A DNA stretch of 38,185 nucleotides from Patescibacteria group bacterium. Its GTDB lineage: Bacteria; Patescibacteriota; Minisyncoccia; UBA6257; GWB1-50-10. The translations under genes and the position numbers were made by a program. The notes below the pieces were generated by a model. That model had not been told where the DNA came from. It ran no database searches and was given only the letters and a program-made list of their open reading frames with translations. Shown here in pieces: positions 25,202 to 31,822 of this stretch (the stretch's first letter is position 1; each line of letters starts with the position of its first letter). The stretch covers positions 1 to 38,185 of the forward strand of contig JASEIC010000006.1 of the NCBI GenBank assembly GCA_030017555.1, given 5' to 3'.

Positions 25202-25879
25202 TTATGCTTCCCCTCTAAACTCGCGATAATTACAAAACTGACATTCAATATTAGAAAGCGGCATCTCGCCTCTTAAAACGCTTACTGCTTCTCTAAAAAT
25301 ATCTTTTACTTGGTCCGGTTTAGTTTTCACCTCCTCAACTGTCACATTAAAGTGAAGCGGTTTTTCCATATCAAAACTTTTGTGATTAAAAAACCAATAA
25401 ACAAGATACGCCAACTCTTTTGTTTTAAAACCAGTTTCACGCAAAAGCAATGTATAAACGCTCATTTGAGCAACATGAGCGATGTGCGGTTCAAGCGGCG
25501 GAAAACCTTTGGTTTTGTTGTCCAACGGCACTATTGAACCTCCCGGAAGCTCCAAGGCATCGTCCAAAATACCCGTGAAATACGCATTCGATTCTGTATC
25601 GTGCCAAATAAATGACCGCGACCGAAACTTAGCAATAAGCGCTTGTTCGGCCACCAACTTGCCCGGCAGTTTACCGTGAAGAAGCGGCGGCAATACATTT
25701 TCTTTTCGCCAATGATCAAAATAAGCTTTAAGCGTAAGATCGACACCCATTGGTAAGGTTGAACTTGGATGTTCCGGTCTTTTCGTACCTTTATTGAGTT
25801 GTAGCCAAAAACAGCGCGGACACTCCCGGAAAAGATTCAAAGACGACGGTGATATTTTTATTGGTTTTTCTTCGCTCAT
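25202..25879 (-). CDS. PD-(D/E)XK nuclease with four-Cys (Cas4/RecB-like) cluster
   Basis: A 225-residue protein of the RecB/Cas4-like nuclease superfamily. The active-site pattern is visible as GILDD (Asp107/108), PLDNK (Asp121, Lys123) and the downstream Gln139 in QMSVY. Two CxxC pairs, Cys20/Cys23 near the N terminus (RECPRC) and Cys213/Cys216 near the C terminus (ECQFC), bracket the fold as in iron-sulfur nucleases such as Cas4, AddB and Dna2, though Cas4 usually has 1+3 cysteines. There is no CRISPR array or cas1/cas2 nearby, so a general DNA-repair or end-processing role is more likely than adaptation. First gene of the operon with argS. Confidence 0.85.
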   Translation of the reverse strand: MSEEKPIKISPSSLNLFRECPRCFWLQLNKGTKRPEHPSSTLPMGVDLTLKAYFDHWRKENVLPPLLHGKLPGKLVAEQALIAKFRSRSFIWHDTESNAYFTGILDDALELPGGSIVPLDNKTKGFPPLEPHIAHVAQMSVYTLLLRETGFKTKELAYLVYWFFNHKSFDMEKPLHFNVTVEEVKTKPDQVKDIFREAVSVLRGEMPLSNIECQFCNYREFRGEA

Positions 25880-25929
25880 TTATAAATTAAAGCAAAAAAA
25901 CACGCTTTATTAAAGCGTCTGTGTTATCC

Positions 25930-25935
25930 TAAAAT
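25930..25935 (+). promoter_or_regulatory. -10 box of smpB
   Basis: CCTAAAAT places TAAAAT eleven bases before the ATG at 25947; the leader would be about five bases. Confidence 0.45.
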
Positions 25936-25946
25936 AAAAGAAATCC

Positions 25947-26387
25947 ATGCCAATACTTTCTGTCAACAAACGAGCCATATTCGATTATGAAATCTTCGAG
26001 AAATTCGAAGCCGGTATTGAACTCAAAGGATTTGAAGCAAAAGCCATTACCACGGGCCGCGCAAATATTTCCGGAGCTTATGCTGTTATCCGAGATAACG
26101 AAGTTTGGCTTTTAAATCTTGATATCCCGCCATATCAGCCAAAAAATACTCCGGAATCATACGACTCAAAACGCACCCGCCGGCTTCTTTTAAAACGCAA
26201 TGAAATTAAAAACTTAATCGGTAACACAAAAGAAAAAGGATTGACTCTTGTAGTCACGAAATTGTATACTAAGAATAACAAGGCGAAAGTGGAATTAGGT
26301 CTTGCGCGGAGCAGAAAAAAGCACGATAAACGAGAGCTTATCAGAAAACGAGAAGTAGAACGAGAAATTCAGAAATTTAAAAAATAA
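25947..26387 (+). CDS. smpB: SsrA-binding protein SmpB
   Basis: A 146-residue tmRNA-binding protein needed for trans-translation. Family features are NKRAIFDYEIFEKFEAGIEL, GFEAKAI, the ISGAYAVIRDNEVWLLN region and the basic C-terminal tail rich in Lys/Arg, which helps decode in the empty A site. The gene lies eight bases before the tmRNA gene on the same strand, an arrangement that supports co-regulation of the rescue system. Confidence 0.95.
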   Translation: MPILSVNKRAIFDYEIFEKFEAGIELKGFEAKAITTGRANISGAYAVIRDNEVWLLNLDIPPYQPKNTPESYDSKRTRRLLLKRNEIKNLIGNTKEKGLTLVVTKLYTKNNKAKVELGLARSRKKHDKRELIRKREVEREIQKFKK

Positions 26388-26394
26388 ATAGCGA

Positions 26395-26705
26395 GGGGAC
26401 GCACGAATCGACAGGGAAAACTCTTTAAAAATTGCAAGTCGAGACGACTTTCTCGTAAATCCAGTCAAAAAACAAACAACTGCCAATAAAAACGCAGTCC
26501 CGGCGCTTGCGTTCGCGTAAGTGAAGGCATCAGCCCTTGATACCTACTGGAGGATCACTGGTGTAATACCGTAGGCTCGCTTTGGTGATTGATTCGTAAA
26601 CTAAAGCTAAATATTAGAATCAATTTGTTTTCGAAAGAAAGCTAAACTTGTAGATTGTTTTCAAAGATTTCCTTGGAAGAGGGTTCAATCCCTCCGTCTC
26701 CACCA
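26395..26705 (+). ncRNA. ssrA: tmRNA (transfer-messenger RNA)
   Basis: The tRNA-like ends are clear: 5' GGGGACG pairs with 3' CGTCTCC, followed by A and an encoded CCA (26702-26705). The T arm is GAGGG-TTCAATC-CCTCC. The mRNA-like part has AGTC (26463-26466) before a likely resume codon AAA at 26467 and reads to TAA at 26518-26520. The tag is KKQTTANKNAVPALAFA (17 residues), with the hydrophobic Ala-rich C terminus expected of a degradation tag. It has a one-piece structure, about 311 nt, and lies next to smpB. Confidence 0.95.
26467..26520 (+). other. tmRNA tag reading frame
   Basis: This frame inside ssrA encodes the proteolysis tag ending ALAFA. The first codon is inferred from its position after AGTC and is less certain than the end; a later resume point at GCC (26482) is possible. 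Confidence 0.7.
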
Positions 26706-27041
26706 CGATAAAACTAAAAGGCTTTTTGAAAAATTAAATAATGAGATTTTTTGTATCGCTCTTTTCATTCTTGATAAATTGATGTAAACATCTGCTTTTT
26801 TCTTGGATTTTTTGTCCTTAATAATACAGGTAGTAAAGTTTGAAATTCAAAAAGCAGTATACCCTTCTTCGTGCTTCCCTTATTGGAAGCGGTTATTTCT
26901 CTTGTCACAAAATTCCATTCCCGATCAAATTAAGTTATCCCCAGCATGACGCAAGAAAAATGAAAATTATGAAAAAGCAACTCAAATAAGAAATGAGGTA
27001 AAAACTTACCCAGGTTATAATTAATTTTCAGCAAAAAATGT
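26706..27041. other. Gene-free stretch between ssrA and infC
   Basis: It begins with a short AAAAG/CTTTT palindrome at about 26715 that may end the tmRNA transcript. A DnaA-box-like TTATCCCCA lies at 26935-26943 and a GGTAAAAACTTACC palindrome at about 27000. No protein-coding frame is convincing. Confidence 0.5.
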
Positions 27042-27069
27042 TTGATTTCCTTAAAAAATGTGTTATGCT
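27042..27069 (+). promoter_or_regulatory. Promoter of the infC operon
   Basis: TTGATT (27042-27047), 16 bases, TATGCT (27064-27069). The predicted start, about 27076, leaves a leader of about 12 bases before an ATA at 27088. Confidence 0.6.
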
Positions 27070-27087
27070 TAACTCATACAGTACAGA

Positions 27088-27576
27088 ATAAACAATCAAA
27101 TAACCGTTCCGGAATTAAGAGTCATTGATGAAAACAGCGCAAACCTGGGTGTTTTGAAACGCGAAGAAGCATTACGTCTCGCCAAAGAAAAAGGCTTGGA
27201 TTTAATTGAAATTGCGCCTACCGCAAAACCACCGGTAGCTCACATTATTAGTTTTGATAAATTCCGTTACCAAAAAGAAAAAGAAGAAAAAAAACAACGC
27301 CAAGCCCAAAAAACAAAAGAATTAAAACACATCCGAATTTCACCGCGGGCGGCTCTAAACGACCTGCGAATAAAAGCCAACCAGACTGAAAGTTTTTTAG
27401 AATACGGACACCAGGTTGAAATACTCCTTTTTGTTCGCGGTCGCGAAAAAGGCAATAGAGACTGGAATTTGAAAAAGCTAAATGGATTTCTTAATATGAT
27501 AAAAATACCGCATTTGATTAATTTAGAACCACGTTTTGTCGGCAAAGGATTTATTGTTCACATCGCTAAAAAATAA
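27088..27576 (+). CDS. infC: Translation initiation factor IF-3 (likely AUA start)
   Basis: IF-3 binds the 30S subunit and checks start-codon and initiator tRNA selection. The first conventional start, TTG at 27154, would cut the protein after the conserved N-terminal strand. Upstream in frame the sequence reads NNQITVPELRVIDENSANLG, which is the typical IF-3 N terminus. No ATG, GTG or TTG lies between the stop at 27070 and 27154. I therefore place the start at ATA 27088, giving about 163 residues, a normal length. Non-canonical infC starts (AUU in E. coli) are known and allow autoregulation. The C-terminal domain with HQVEILLFVRGRE is intact. It leads the rpmI-rplT operon. Confidence 0.85.
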   Translation: MNNQITVPELRVIDENSANLGVLKREEALRLAKEKGLDLIEIAPTAKPPVAHIISFDKFRYQKEKEEKKQRQAQKTKELKHIRISPRAALNDLRIKANQTESFLEYGHQVEILLFVRGREKGNRDWNLKKLNGFLNMIKIPHLINLEPRFVGKGFIVHIAKK

Positions 27577-27682
27577 ACTAATATGCTTGAAAAAACAAAT
27601 AAAATAGTGTAACATTCGGATTACTAAATTTATAAGCACTTGGTTTAAAAAAGTGCTTAATAATTAGCAAAATAGCATTAAA

Positions 27683-27853
27683 ATGAAAAAAAGCGTTTCT
27701 CAAAGAATTAAAATAACCAAATCCGGTAAAATATTACATCGAGCAATGGGACTTAGTCATTCTCGCGCAAGCAAAACCGGCATTCAAATGGGAAGAAAAA
27801 AAAGAAAACGCGCATTAAGCATTCATTCTTATACTGTCAAAAAATATTTATAA
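27683..27853 (+). CDS. rpmI: 50S ribosomal protein L35
   Basis: A 56-residue, very basic protein. KKSVSQRIKITKSGKILHRAMG and the GRKKRKRAL segment fit bL35, and its position between infC and rplT confirms this. Total length is slightly below the usual 64 residues because the C terminus ends at KKYL. The ATG at 27683 follows AAAATAGC-type spacing without a strong ribosome-binding site. Confidence 0.9.
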   Translation: MKKSVSQRIKITKSGKILHRAMGLSHSRASKTGIQMGRKKRKRALSIHSYTVKKYL

Positions 27854-27860
27854 AGCATGC

Positions 27861-27989
27861 CAGGCAGTGAAAATTCGATTGTTGCTATGGCAACAATTGG
27901 AAGCACTACTTGGAATAATAAATTGAATAAAAATAAATTATTTAATCTAAAAAGTCGGAACTAAAAATTAATCGAATTTCTACTACCTG
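27861..27989 (+). promoter_or_regulatory. Long-range RNA pairing before rplT, candidate autoregulatory leader
   Basis: Positions 27861-27880 pair with 27970-27989 at about 18 of 20 positions, including ten uninterrupted base pairs. An inner hairpin ATTGTTGC/GCAACAAT lies at 27878-27897. The 3' arm ends two bases before the rplT ATG, so the helix would hide the start region. L20 is known to repress its own operon in other bacteria, so L20 binding here is a reasonable inference. Confidence 0.55.
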
Positions 27990-27991
27990 GT

Positions 27992-28336
27992 ATGACCAGA
28001 GTAAAAAGAGGTAAAACAGCTCATAAAAAGCGAGAAAAATTATTGCGCCGCACAAAAGGCTATCGCTGGGGCCGTAAATCCAAAGAACGCGCCGCCAAAG
28101 AAGCATTACTTCATTCATTAAGCCGCAAGTTTAAAGGACGCAAAGAAAAAAAACGTAATTTCCGCGCACTTTGGAATGTTCAAATAAACGCGGCTTTAAG
28201 AGAAAATAATTCCACTTACAGCAGATTCATTAGCGCCTTGAAGAAAAAAAACGTAAAACTTGATCGCAAAATATTGGCTGAAATCGCAAAAACCGAACCA
28301 GAAGTATTTAAAAAAATAATTGAATTTGTAAAATAG
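27992..28336 (+). CDS. rplT: 50S ribosomal protein L20
   Basis: A 114-residue basic bL20 protein. It shows the long N-terminal helix TRVKRGKTAHKKREKLLRRTKGY, then SRKFKGRKEKKRNFRALW and the C-terminal domain NSTYSRFISALKKKNVKLDRKILAEIA. It is needed early in 50S assembly and represses its operon in E. coli and Bacillus. It closes the infC operon and is followed by a strong terminator. Confidence 0.95.
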   Translation: MTRVKRGKTAHKKREKLLRRTKGYRWGRKSKERAAKEALLHSLSRKFKGRKEKKRNFRALWNVQINAALRENNSTYSRFISALKKKNVKLDRKILAEIAKTEPEVFKKIIEFVK

Positions 28337-28371
28337 AAAAATCAGTCCGTAAGCTTACGGACTGATTTTTT
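28337..28371 (+). terminator. Terminator of the infC-rpmI-rplT operon
   Basis: A nearly perfect palindrome of AAAAATCAGTCCGTAA and its complement around GC, ending in T-rich sequence. Confidence 0.9.
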
Positions 28372-28382
28372 ATTAAATTATT

Positions 28383-28436
28383 GATTGTGGATAACTTAAG
28401 CTTTAAAACTGCCACTAAAATGTTATTATATTAATA
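28383..28436 (+). repeat. 54-bp direct repeat, copy 1 (promoter with DnaA-box-like site)
   Basis: Identical at every position to 28495-28548, offset 112. It contains TGTGGATAA (28386-28394, the complement of the DnaA box TTATCCACA), TTTAAA, and a TATTAT -10 (28424-28429). A hairpin terminator follows directly. Confidence 0.85.
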
Positions 28437-28465
28437 AGGTAGCTCGCAAAGCTACCTTATTTTTA
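28434..28465 (+). terminator. Hairpin immediately after promoter copy 1
   Basis: Stem ATAAGGTAGCT/AGCTACCTTAT (28434-28444 with 28450-28460), loop CGCAA, then T-tract. A transcript starting at copy 1 would be stopped after about 30 nt. Confidence 0.75.
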
Positions 28466-28494
28466 TTAAAAACAATTGATGTAAAAAGAAATTG

Positions 28495-28548
28495 GATTGT
28501 GGATAACTTAAGCTTTAAAACTGCCACTAAAATGTTATTATATTAATA
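28495..28548 (+). repeat. 54-bp direct repeat, copy 2 (promoter of candidate ncRNA)
   Basis: Second identical copy with TGTGGATAA at 28498-28506 and TATTAT at 28536-28541, followed by the candidate RNA rather than by a terminator. Confidence 0.85.
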
Positions 28549-28704
28549 TCCGCTTCCCTAATAATACTAGTAAAGGACGGGGAACTCGGATTCGTAGCAC
28601 ATTTACATATTTCATCATCAGCGATGTAAGTCGCATTACCGCAGCTTATACGCTGCGTTTGTTATGAGGGTGGTTACATATTATAAGTGCCACCCTCTTT
28701 TTTT
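28548..28704 (+). ncRNA. Candidate ncRNA (about 155 nt)
   Basis: It starts at promoter copy 2 and ends at a strong terminator (GAGGGTGG/CCACCCTC, 28666-28697, T7). Internal hairpins include TTACAT/ATGTAA (about 28602-28629) and GCAGC/GCTGC (28641-28656). No ORF. The terminator contains GAGGGTGG, reminiscent of a T-box, but the other T-box parts are absent and the next gene is on the opposite strand. Not assigned to a known RNA family. Confidence 0.5.
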
Positions 28705-29365
28705 AAATCAGGTCTTTTAAAATATTTTTGATTTCTTCTTTATTTGTAGACCAGATGATTTTGCCTTTCTCGAAAATGCGCGCCGACCCGTCTTCTTCTG
28801 AAAACACTAAAACAGTAGTATTTTTAAGACGGAACGAAGCGGCAATAGCCACAAGATGCCTTGTATGTACTTTTTTCTCAAATCCAAAAGCCGCCGACAA
28901 ATCCTCAACTCTCGAAGGATGAATTATTCTAACCAACTCTTTTGGTTTTGTATTTTCCAAATAAACGCCACTCGCTAAAATATGTCCATCCTTACTTATT
29001 AAAATTGCTCCGTCAAAATCAATGGTTTTCTTAATGGCTTCACAAGTTTCTTTGAATGATTTTTGCTTAATATCAAAATGGTGCTCTTTGAAAATATTCT
29101 GGGTAACATCGAGAATGGCTGAATAATTTTCGTTCCATTCCCGACGCCAACCCAAAACAATAATAAGCCCGAATGGTTTTTTTATTTCTCTTTTTAGTTC
29201 CAAAATAACTTTGTAAAGCTTTAACTTTAATTCTGGACTCGCGCCCATTTTTCTTATCGCTAAAATAGTAGCGAGATTATCACGCTCATATTTAGAAAAC
29301 AAATCAATCTTTTTTATTAATTTTTCGAATTTAGTAAAGTTTATTTTAAATTTATTTTTAAACAT
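28703..29365 (-). CDS. DisA_N-type (diadenylate cyclase-like) protein
   Basis: A 220-residue protein whose C-terminal half matches the DisA_N domain that makes c-di-AMP from two ATP. The DGA motif is intact (Asp118-Ala120, DGAILISKDGHILASGVYL), and the VFSEEDGSARI strand is present. The RHR motif reads TRHLV (Arg169, His170, Leu171), so the second Arg is lost. The N-terminal half is helical with no membrane segment and no DNA-binding HhH domain, so it is neither typical DisA nor CdaA. It is the last gene of the operon after polX. Activity is uncertain because of the changed motif. Confidence 0.75.
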   Translation of the reverse strand: MFKNKFKINFTKFEKLIKKIDLFSKYERDNLATILAIRKMGASPELKLKLYKVILELKREIKKPFGLIIVLGWRREWNENYSAILDVTQNIFKEHHFDIKQKSFKETCEAIKKTIDFDGAILISKDGHILASGVYLENTKPKELVRIIHPSRVEDLSAAFGFEKKVHTRHLVAIAASFRLKNTTVLVFSEEDGSARIFEKGKIIWSTNKEEIKNILKDLI

Positions 29366-29374
29366 TTTAAAATT

Positions 29375-31114
29375 TCAGTTTTTTAAAAATTTCAGCATTT
29401 TTTCAACTGGCCAAGCATTAATAACGTCTTCTCGAGTTGCCCAGCCCCGCCGTGCTTCGGCAACACCACATTCTAAATAAGAAAGATGATTTATTGAATG
29501 AGCATCAGAATCAACGGCAATTTTTACTTCGTTTTCAATACACTTTTTTATATATTCGTCTTTTAAATCAAGTCGGTCAGGAAAAGCGTCGACTTCCAAA
29601 ACCGTACCCGTTTCTTTTGCGGCTTTTATTATCTCGTCAACGTCAATTTTATAAGCTTCTCTTCTTTGAATAATTCGCCCGGTTGGATGAAATAATATAT
29701 CAATGTGGGGATTCTCTATAGCTTTTTTAATTCGCTTAGTTTGTTCTTTTTTATCAAGTTTAAAATAAGAGTGAACCGAAACACCCACTACATCTAATTT
29801 TGACAAAGCCCAGTCAGACAAATCTAAAGTTCCATCTTTTAAAATGTCGCATTCAGTACCTTTCAAAACCTTAAATTTAATATGTTTTTTTTCTAATTTT
29901 TTATTAATTCTATCAATTTCTTTTCCTTGCTCAATCAATTTTTTCTCATCTAAACCGTGAGTCATAGCTAAACGCTTTGTATGATCGGTAACGGCAATAT
30001 ATTCCAAACCCGCTTTCATCGCCGCATCAACTATTTCTTCTATTGAGTTTACGCCATCAGTCCAATTTGTCTGAATCTGTAAATCGCCTTTTATATCACT
30101 GTATCCAATAAGTTTTGGCAGTCTTTTTTTCTTAGCTAATTCTATCTCACCAAAATTTTCGCGCATTTCCGGTTCGATATATTCCATACCTAACGCGCGA
30201 TAAAGTTCTTCTTCGTCTTTTCCGGCAACTTGTTTCTTGCCTTTAAACAAACCATACTCACTAAGTTTTAGTCCTTTTTCTCGAGCAATTTTGCGAAGTT
30301 CAATGTTATGATCTTTAGAACCAGTAAAATAATTAAGCGCGGCGCCAAAAGACTTCTCTGCCACCACCCTTAAATCCACGTCTAAACCGCTTTGCAATTT
30401 TATGGCTGACTTGGTGTCGCCGCGAGCATAAACGCGAGCCACTTCTTTCATCCCCACAAAATAATCCATGATTGGTTTTGAATTCTTTGAAATGACAAGA
30501 ATGTCAACATCGCCAATTGTTTCCTTCCGACGCCTAACTGAACCGGCAACAACTATTTTTTCAACTTCTTTTAATTTCTTTAATCTCTCTTCAATAACCC
30601 TTACCTGCGGCATGATAAAACCAAGTACAAACCTGCCACCAGAGCGTTTAACAAACTCTATGCCGCGCAAAATGTTTTCTTCAGATTTTTCGCCAAAACC
30701 TTCCAACTTTCGTATATCACCTCGCTTAACCGCTTTTTCAAGATCATTAAGATTTTTAATACCTAATTCTTTATAAAGCTTCAGAATACTCTTGGACCCC
30801 AAGCCTTCAATACCATTAAAAGAACTTAAATCAATGGGTTTTTTCTCTTTTAATTTTTCATAATAAGAAAGATGGTCGGTTTTGATAAGTTCTTCTATTT
30901 TTTCGGCAATAGAAGCGCCAACGCCAGGAATTTCTTGAAGCGCTTTCAGACCGCCACGTTTATAAATATCAGCCGTTTCTTCTTCTAAACCATCAATAAC
31001 GTCAGCAACTTTCTCATAAGCGCGTGGTTTGAACGATTCATTATCCATTTCAAGATAAACTGCAATTTCGTGCAAAATTTTTGCAATTTCCCGATTAGTC
31101 ATACAAAAAACCAA
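29375..31114 (-). CDS. polX: DNA polymerase X with C-terminal PHP domain
   Basis: A 579-residue family X polymerase for gap filling in base-excision or end-joining repair. Domains in order: helix-hairpin-helix 8-kDa type domain (about 5-135, GVGASIAEKIEELI), nucleotidyltransferase core with GSVRRRKETIGDVDILV (about 192-208) and the third Asp in LDVDLRV, then PHP domain (about 340-575). The PHP motifs TDHTKR, HPTGR and DSDAH are present, but the first motif reads DLQIQTNW where DLHxHS is usual. The ATG at 31102 (MTNREIAK) is an alternative and perhaps better start. Nine bases separate it from the DisA_N-like gene. Confidence 0.9.
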   Translation of the reverse strand: MVFCMTNREIAKILHEIAVYLEMDNESFKPRAYEKVADVIDGLEEETADIYKRGGLKALQEIPGVGASIAEKIEELIKTDHLSYYEKLKEKKPIDLSSFNGIEGLGSKSILKLYKELGIKNLNDLEKAVKRGDIRKLEGFGEKSEENILRGIEFVKRSGGRFVLGFIMPQVRVIEERLKKLKEVEKIVVAGSVRRRKETIGDVDILVISKNSKPIMDYFVGMKEVARVYARGDTKSAIKLQSGLDVDLRVVAEKSFGAALNYFTGSKDHNIELRKIAREKGLKLSEYGLFKGKKQVAGKDEEELYRALGMEYIEPEMRENFGEIELAKKKRLPKLIGYSDIKGDLQIQTNWTDGVNSIEEIVDAAMKAGLEYIAVTDHTKRLAMTHGLDEKKLIEQGKEIDRINKKLEKKHIKFKVLKGTECDILKDGTLDLSDWALSKLDVVGVSVHSYFKLDKKEQTKRIKKAIENPHIDILFHPTGRIIQRREAYKIDVDEIIKAAKETGTVLEVDAFPDRLDLKDEYIKKCIENEVKIAVDSDAHSINHLSYLECGVAEARRGWATREDVINAWPVEKMLKFLKN

Positions 31115-31144
31115 TATCCATTGTCTTAATCGTCCTATAAAATT

Positions 31145-31816
31145 TTATCTATTGATGTTTTGTGGCGTATGATCACGCATCACATTTTCTTCTGAAATCG
31201 GTTTTGGTAAAATCAAATTTGGAACAGATAATAAAATCACGGCACTGGTAAAAGCAAGAATACTCGCAAGTATAAAAACTGCCGGGAAACCAATAAGCGT
31301 AGCTAAGCCACCGCCCAAAATTGCCGTAATACCGGACGCCAACCCCAAAGTAGTGCTGTCTAACGACCAATCGAACGCATAATGCTCTTTATCAAGATGG
31401 CGAGAAAACAAACCCGACCAAGAAGGAATATAAATCCCAAAAGCAACCCCTTGAAGAAAAGCAACGGCAAAAAGGCTTAATGGTTTTTGAACCAATAAAT
31501 ACGCCATTGCAACAAACCCAACTAATACAAAACTAAGAATAAGAGCGGAAAAATCGTCTTTTTCTCCTTTATTTTTGTCAAGAAAAACCGCCACTGGAAT
31601 CTGCGTTATTGATTTAACTATCCAATAGATTCCCGTGGCAAGCCCTATTGTAACCAAGTTAGCGCCTTCGATCCGTTCAAGAATAAAAACCGCAAATATT
31701 GGCCCGATAAGTCCCCAACCGCCAAAAAGAAAAAGATCGCCAATAATCAAAAAACGGATTATTCGATTTACTTTCAAATTTTTAAAATCGAAATTTAAAT
31801 TAACTTTTATTCGCAT
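31145..31816 (-). CDS. Half-size MFS-type membrane protein
   Basis: A 223-residue protein with about six transmembrane helices. It has an MFS-like first half: IGPIFAVFILERIEGANLVTIG, the loop FLDKNKGEKDD and GIYIPSWSGLFSRHLDK. A full MFS transporter has twelve helices. This frame ends in a hydrophilic tail, not in a stop inside a helix, so it may work as a dimer or be a stable truncated form. It lies in the clp-polX operon, with 6 bases to clp and 30 to polX. The substrate is unknown. Confidence 0.75.
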   Translation of the reverse strand: MRIKVNLNFDFKNLKVNRIIRFLIIGDLFLFGGWGLIGPIFAVFILERIEGANLVTIGLATGIYWIVKSITQIPVAVFLDKNKGEKDDFSALILSFVLVGFVAMAYLLVQKPLSLFAVAFLQGVAFGIYIPSWSGLFSRHLDKEHYAFDWSLDSTTLGLASGITAILGGGLATLIGFPAVFILASILAFTSAVILLSVPNLILPKPISEENVMRDHTPQNINR

Positions 31817-31822
31817 AAAATT

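Noticed and set aside
25202-25879. Part of a CRISPR-Cas system (Cas4)
   Set aside because: No repeats with regular spacers, no cas1 or cas2 in the window, and the cysteine pattern is 2+2 rather than the usual Cas4 1+3.
27154-27576. IF-3 starting at TTG 27154
   Set aside because: This start would remove the conserved N-terminal strand that is encoded in frame just upstream; an ATA start at 27088 explains the sequence better.
28383-28550. Chromosomal replication origin
   Set aside because: Only two DnaA boxes are present, both within a promoter repeat. There is no dnaA/dnaN gene and no clear AT-rich unwinding block with box clusters.
31145-31816. Frameshifted remnant of a full-length MFS transporter
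   Set aside because: The frame ends in a plausible hydrophilic tail, and no second half is visible in another frame before polX, so a half-size protein is more likely.
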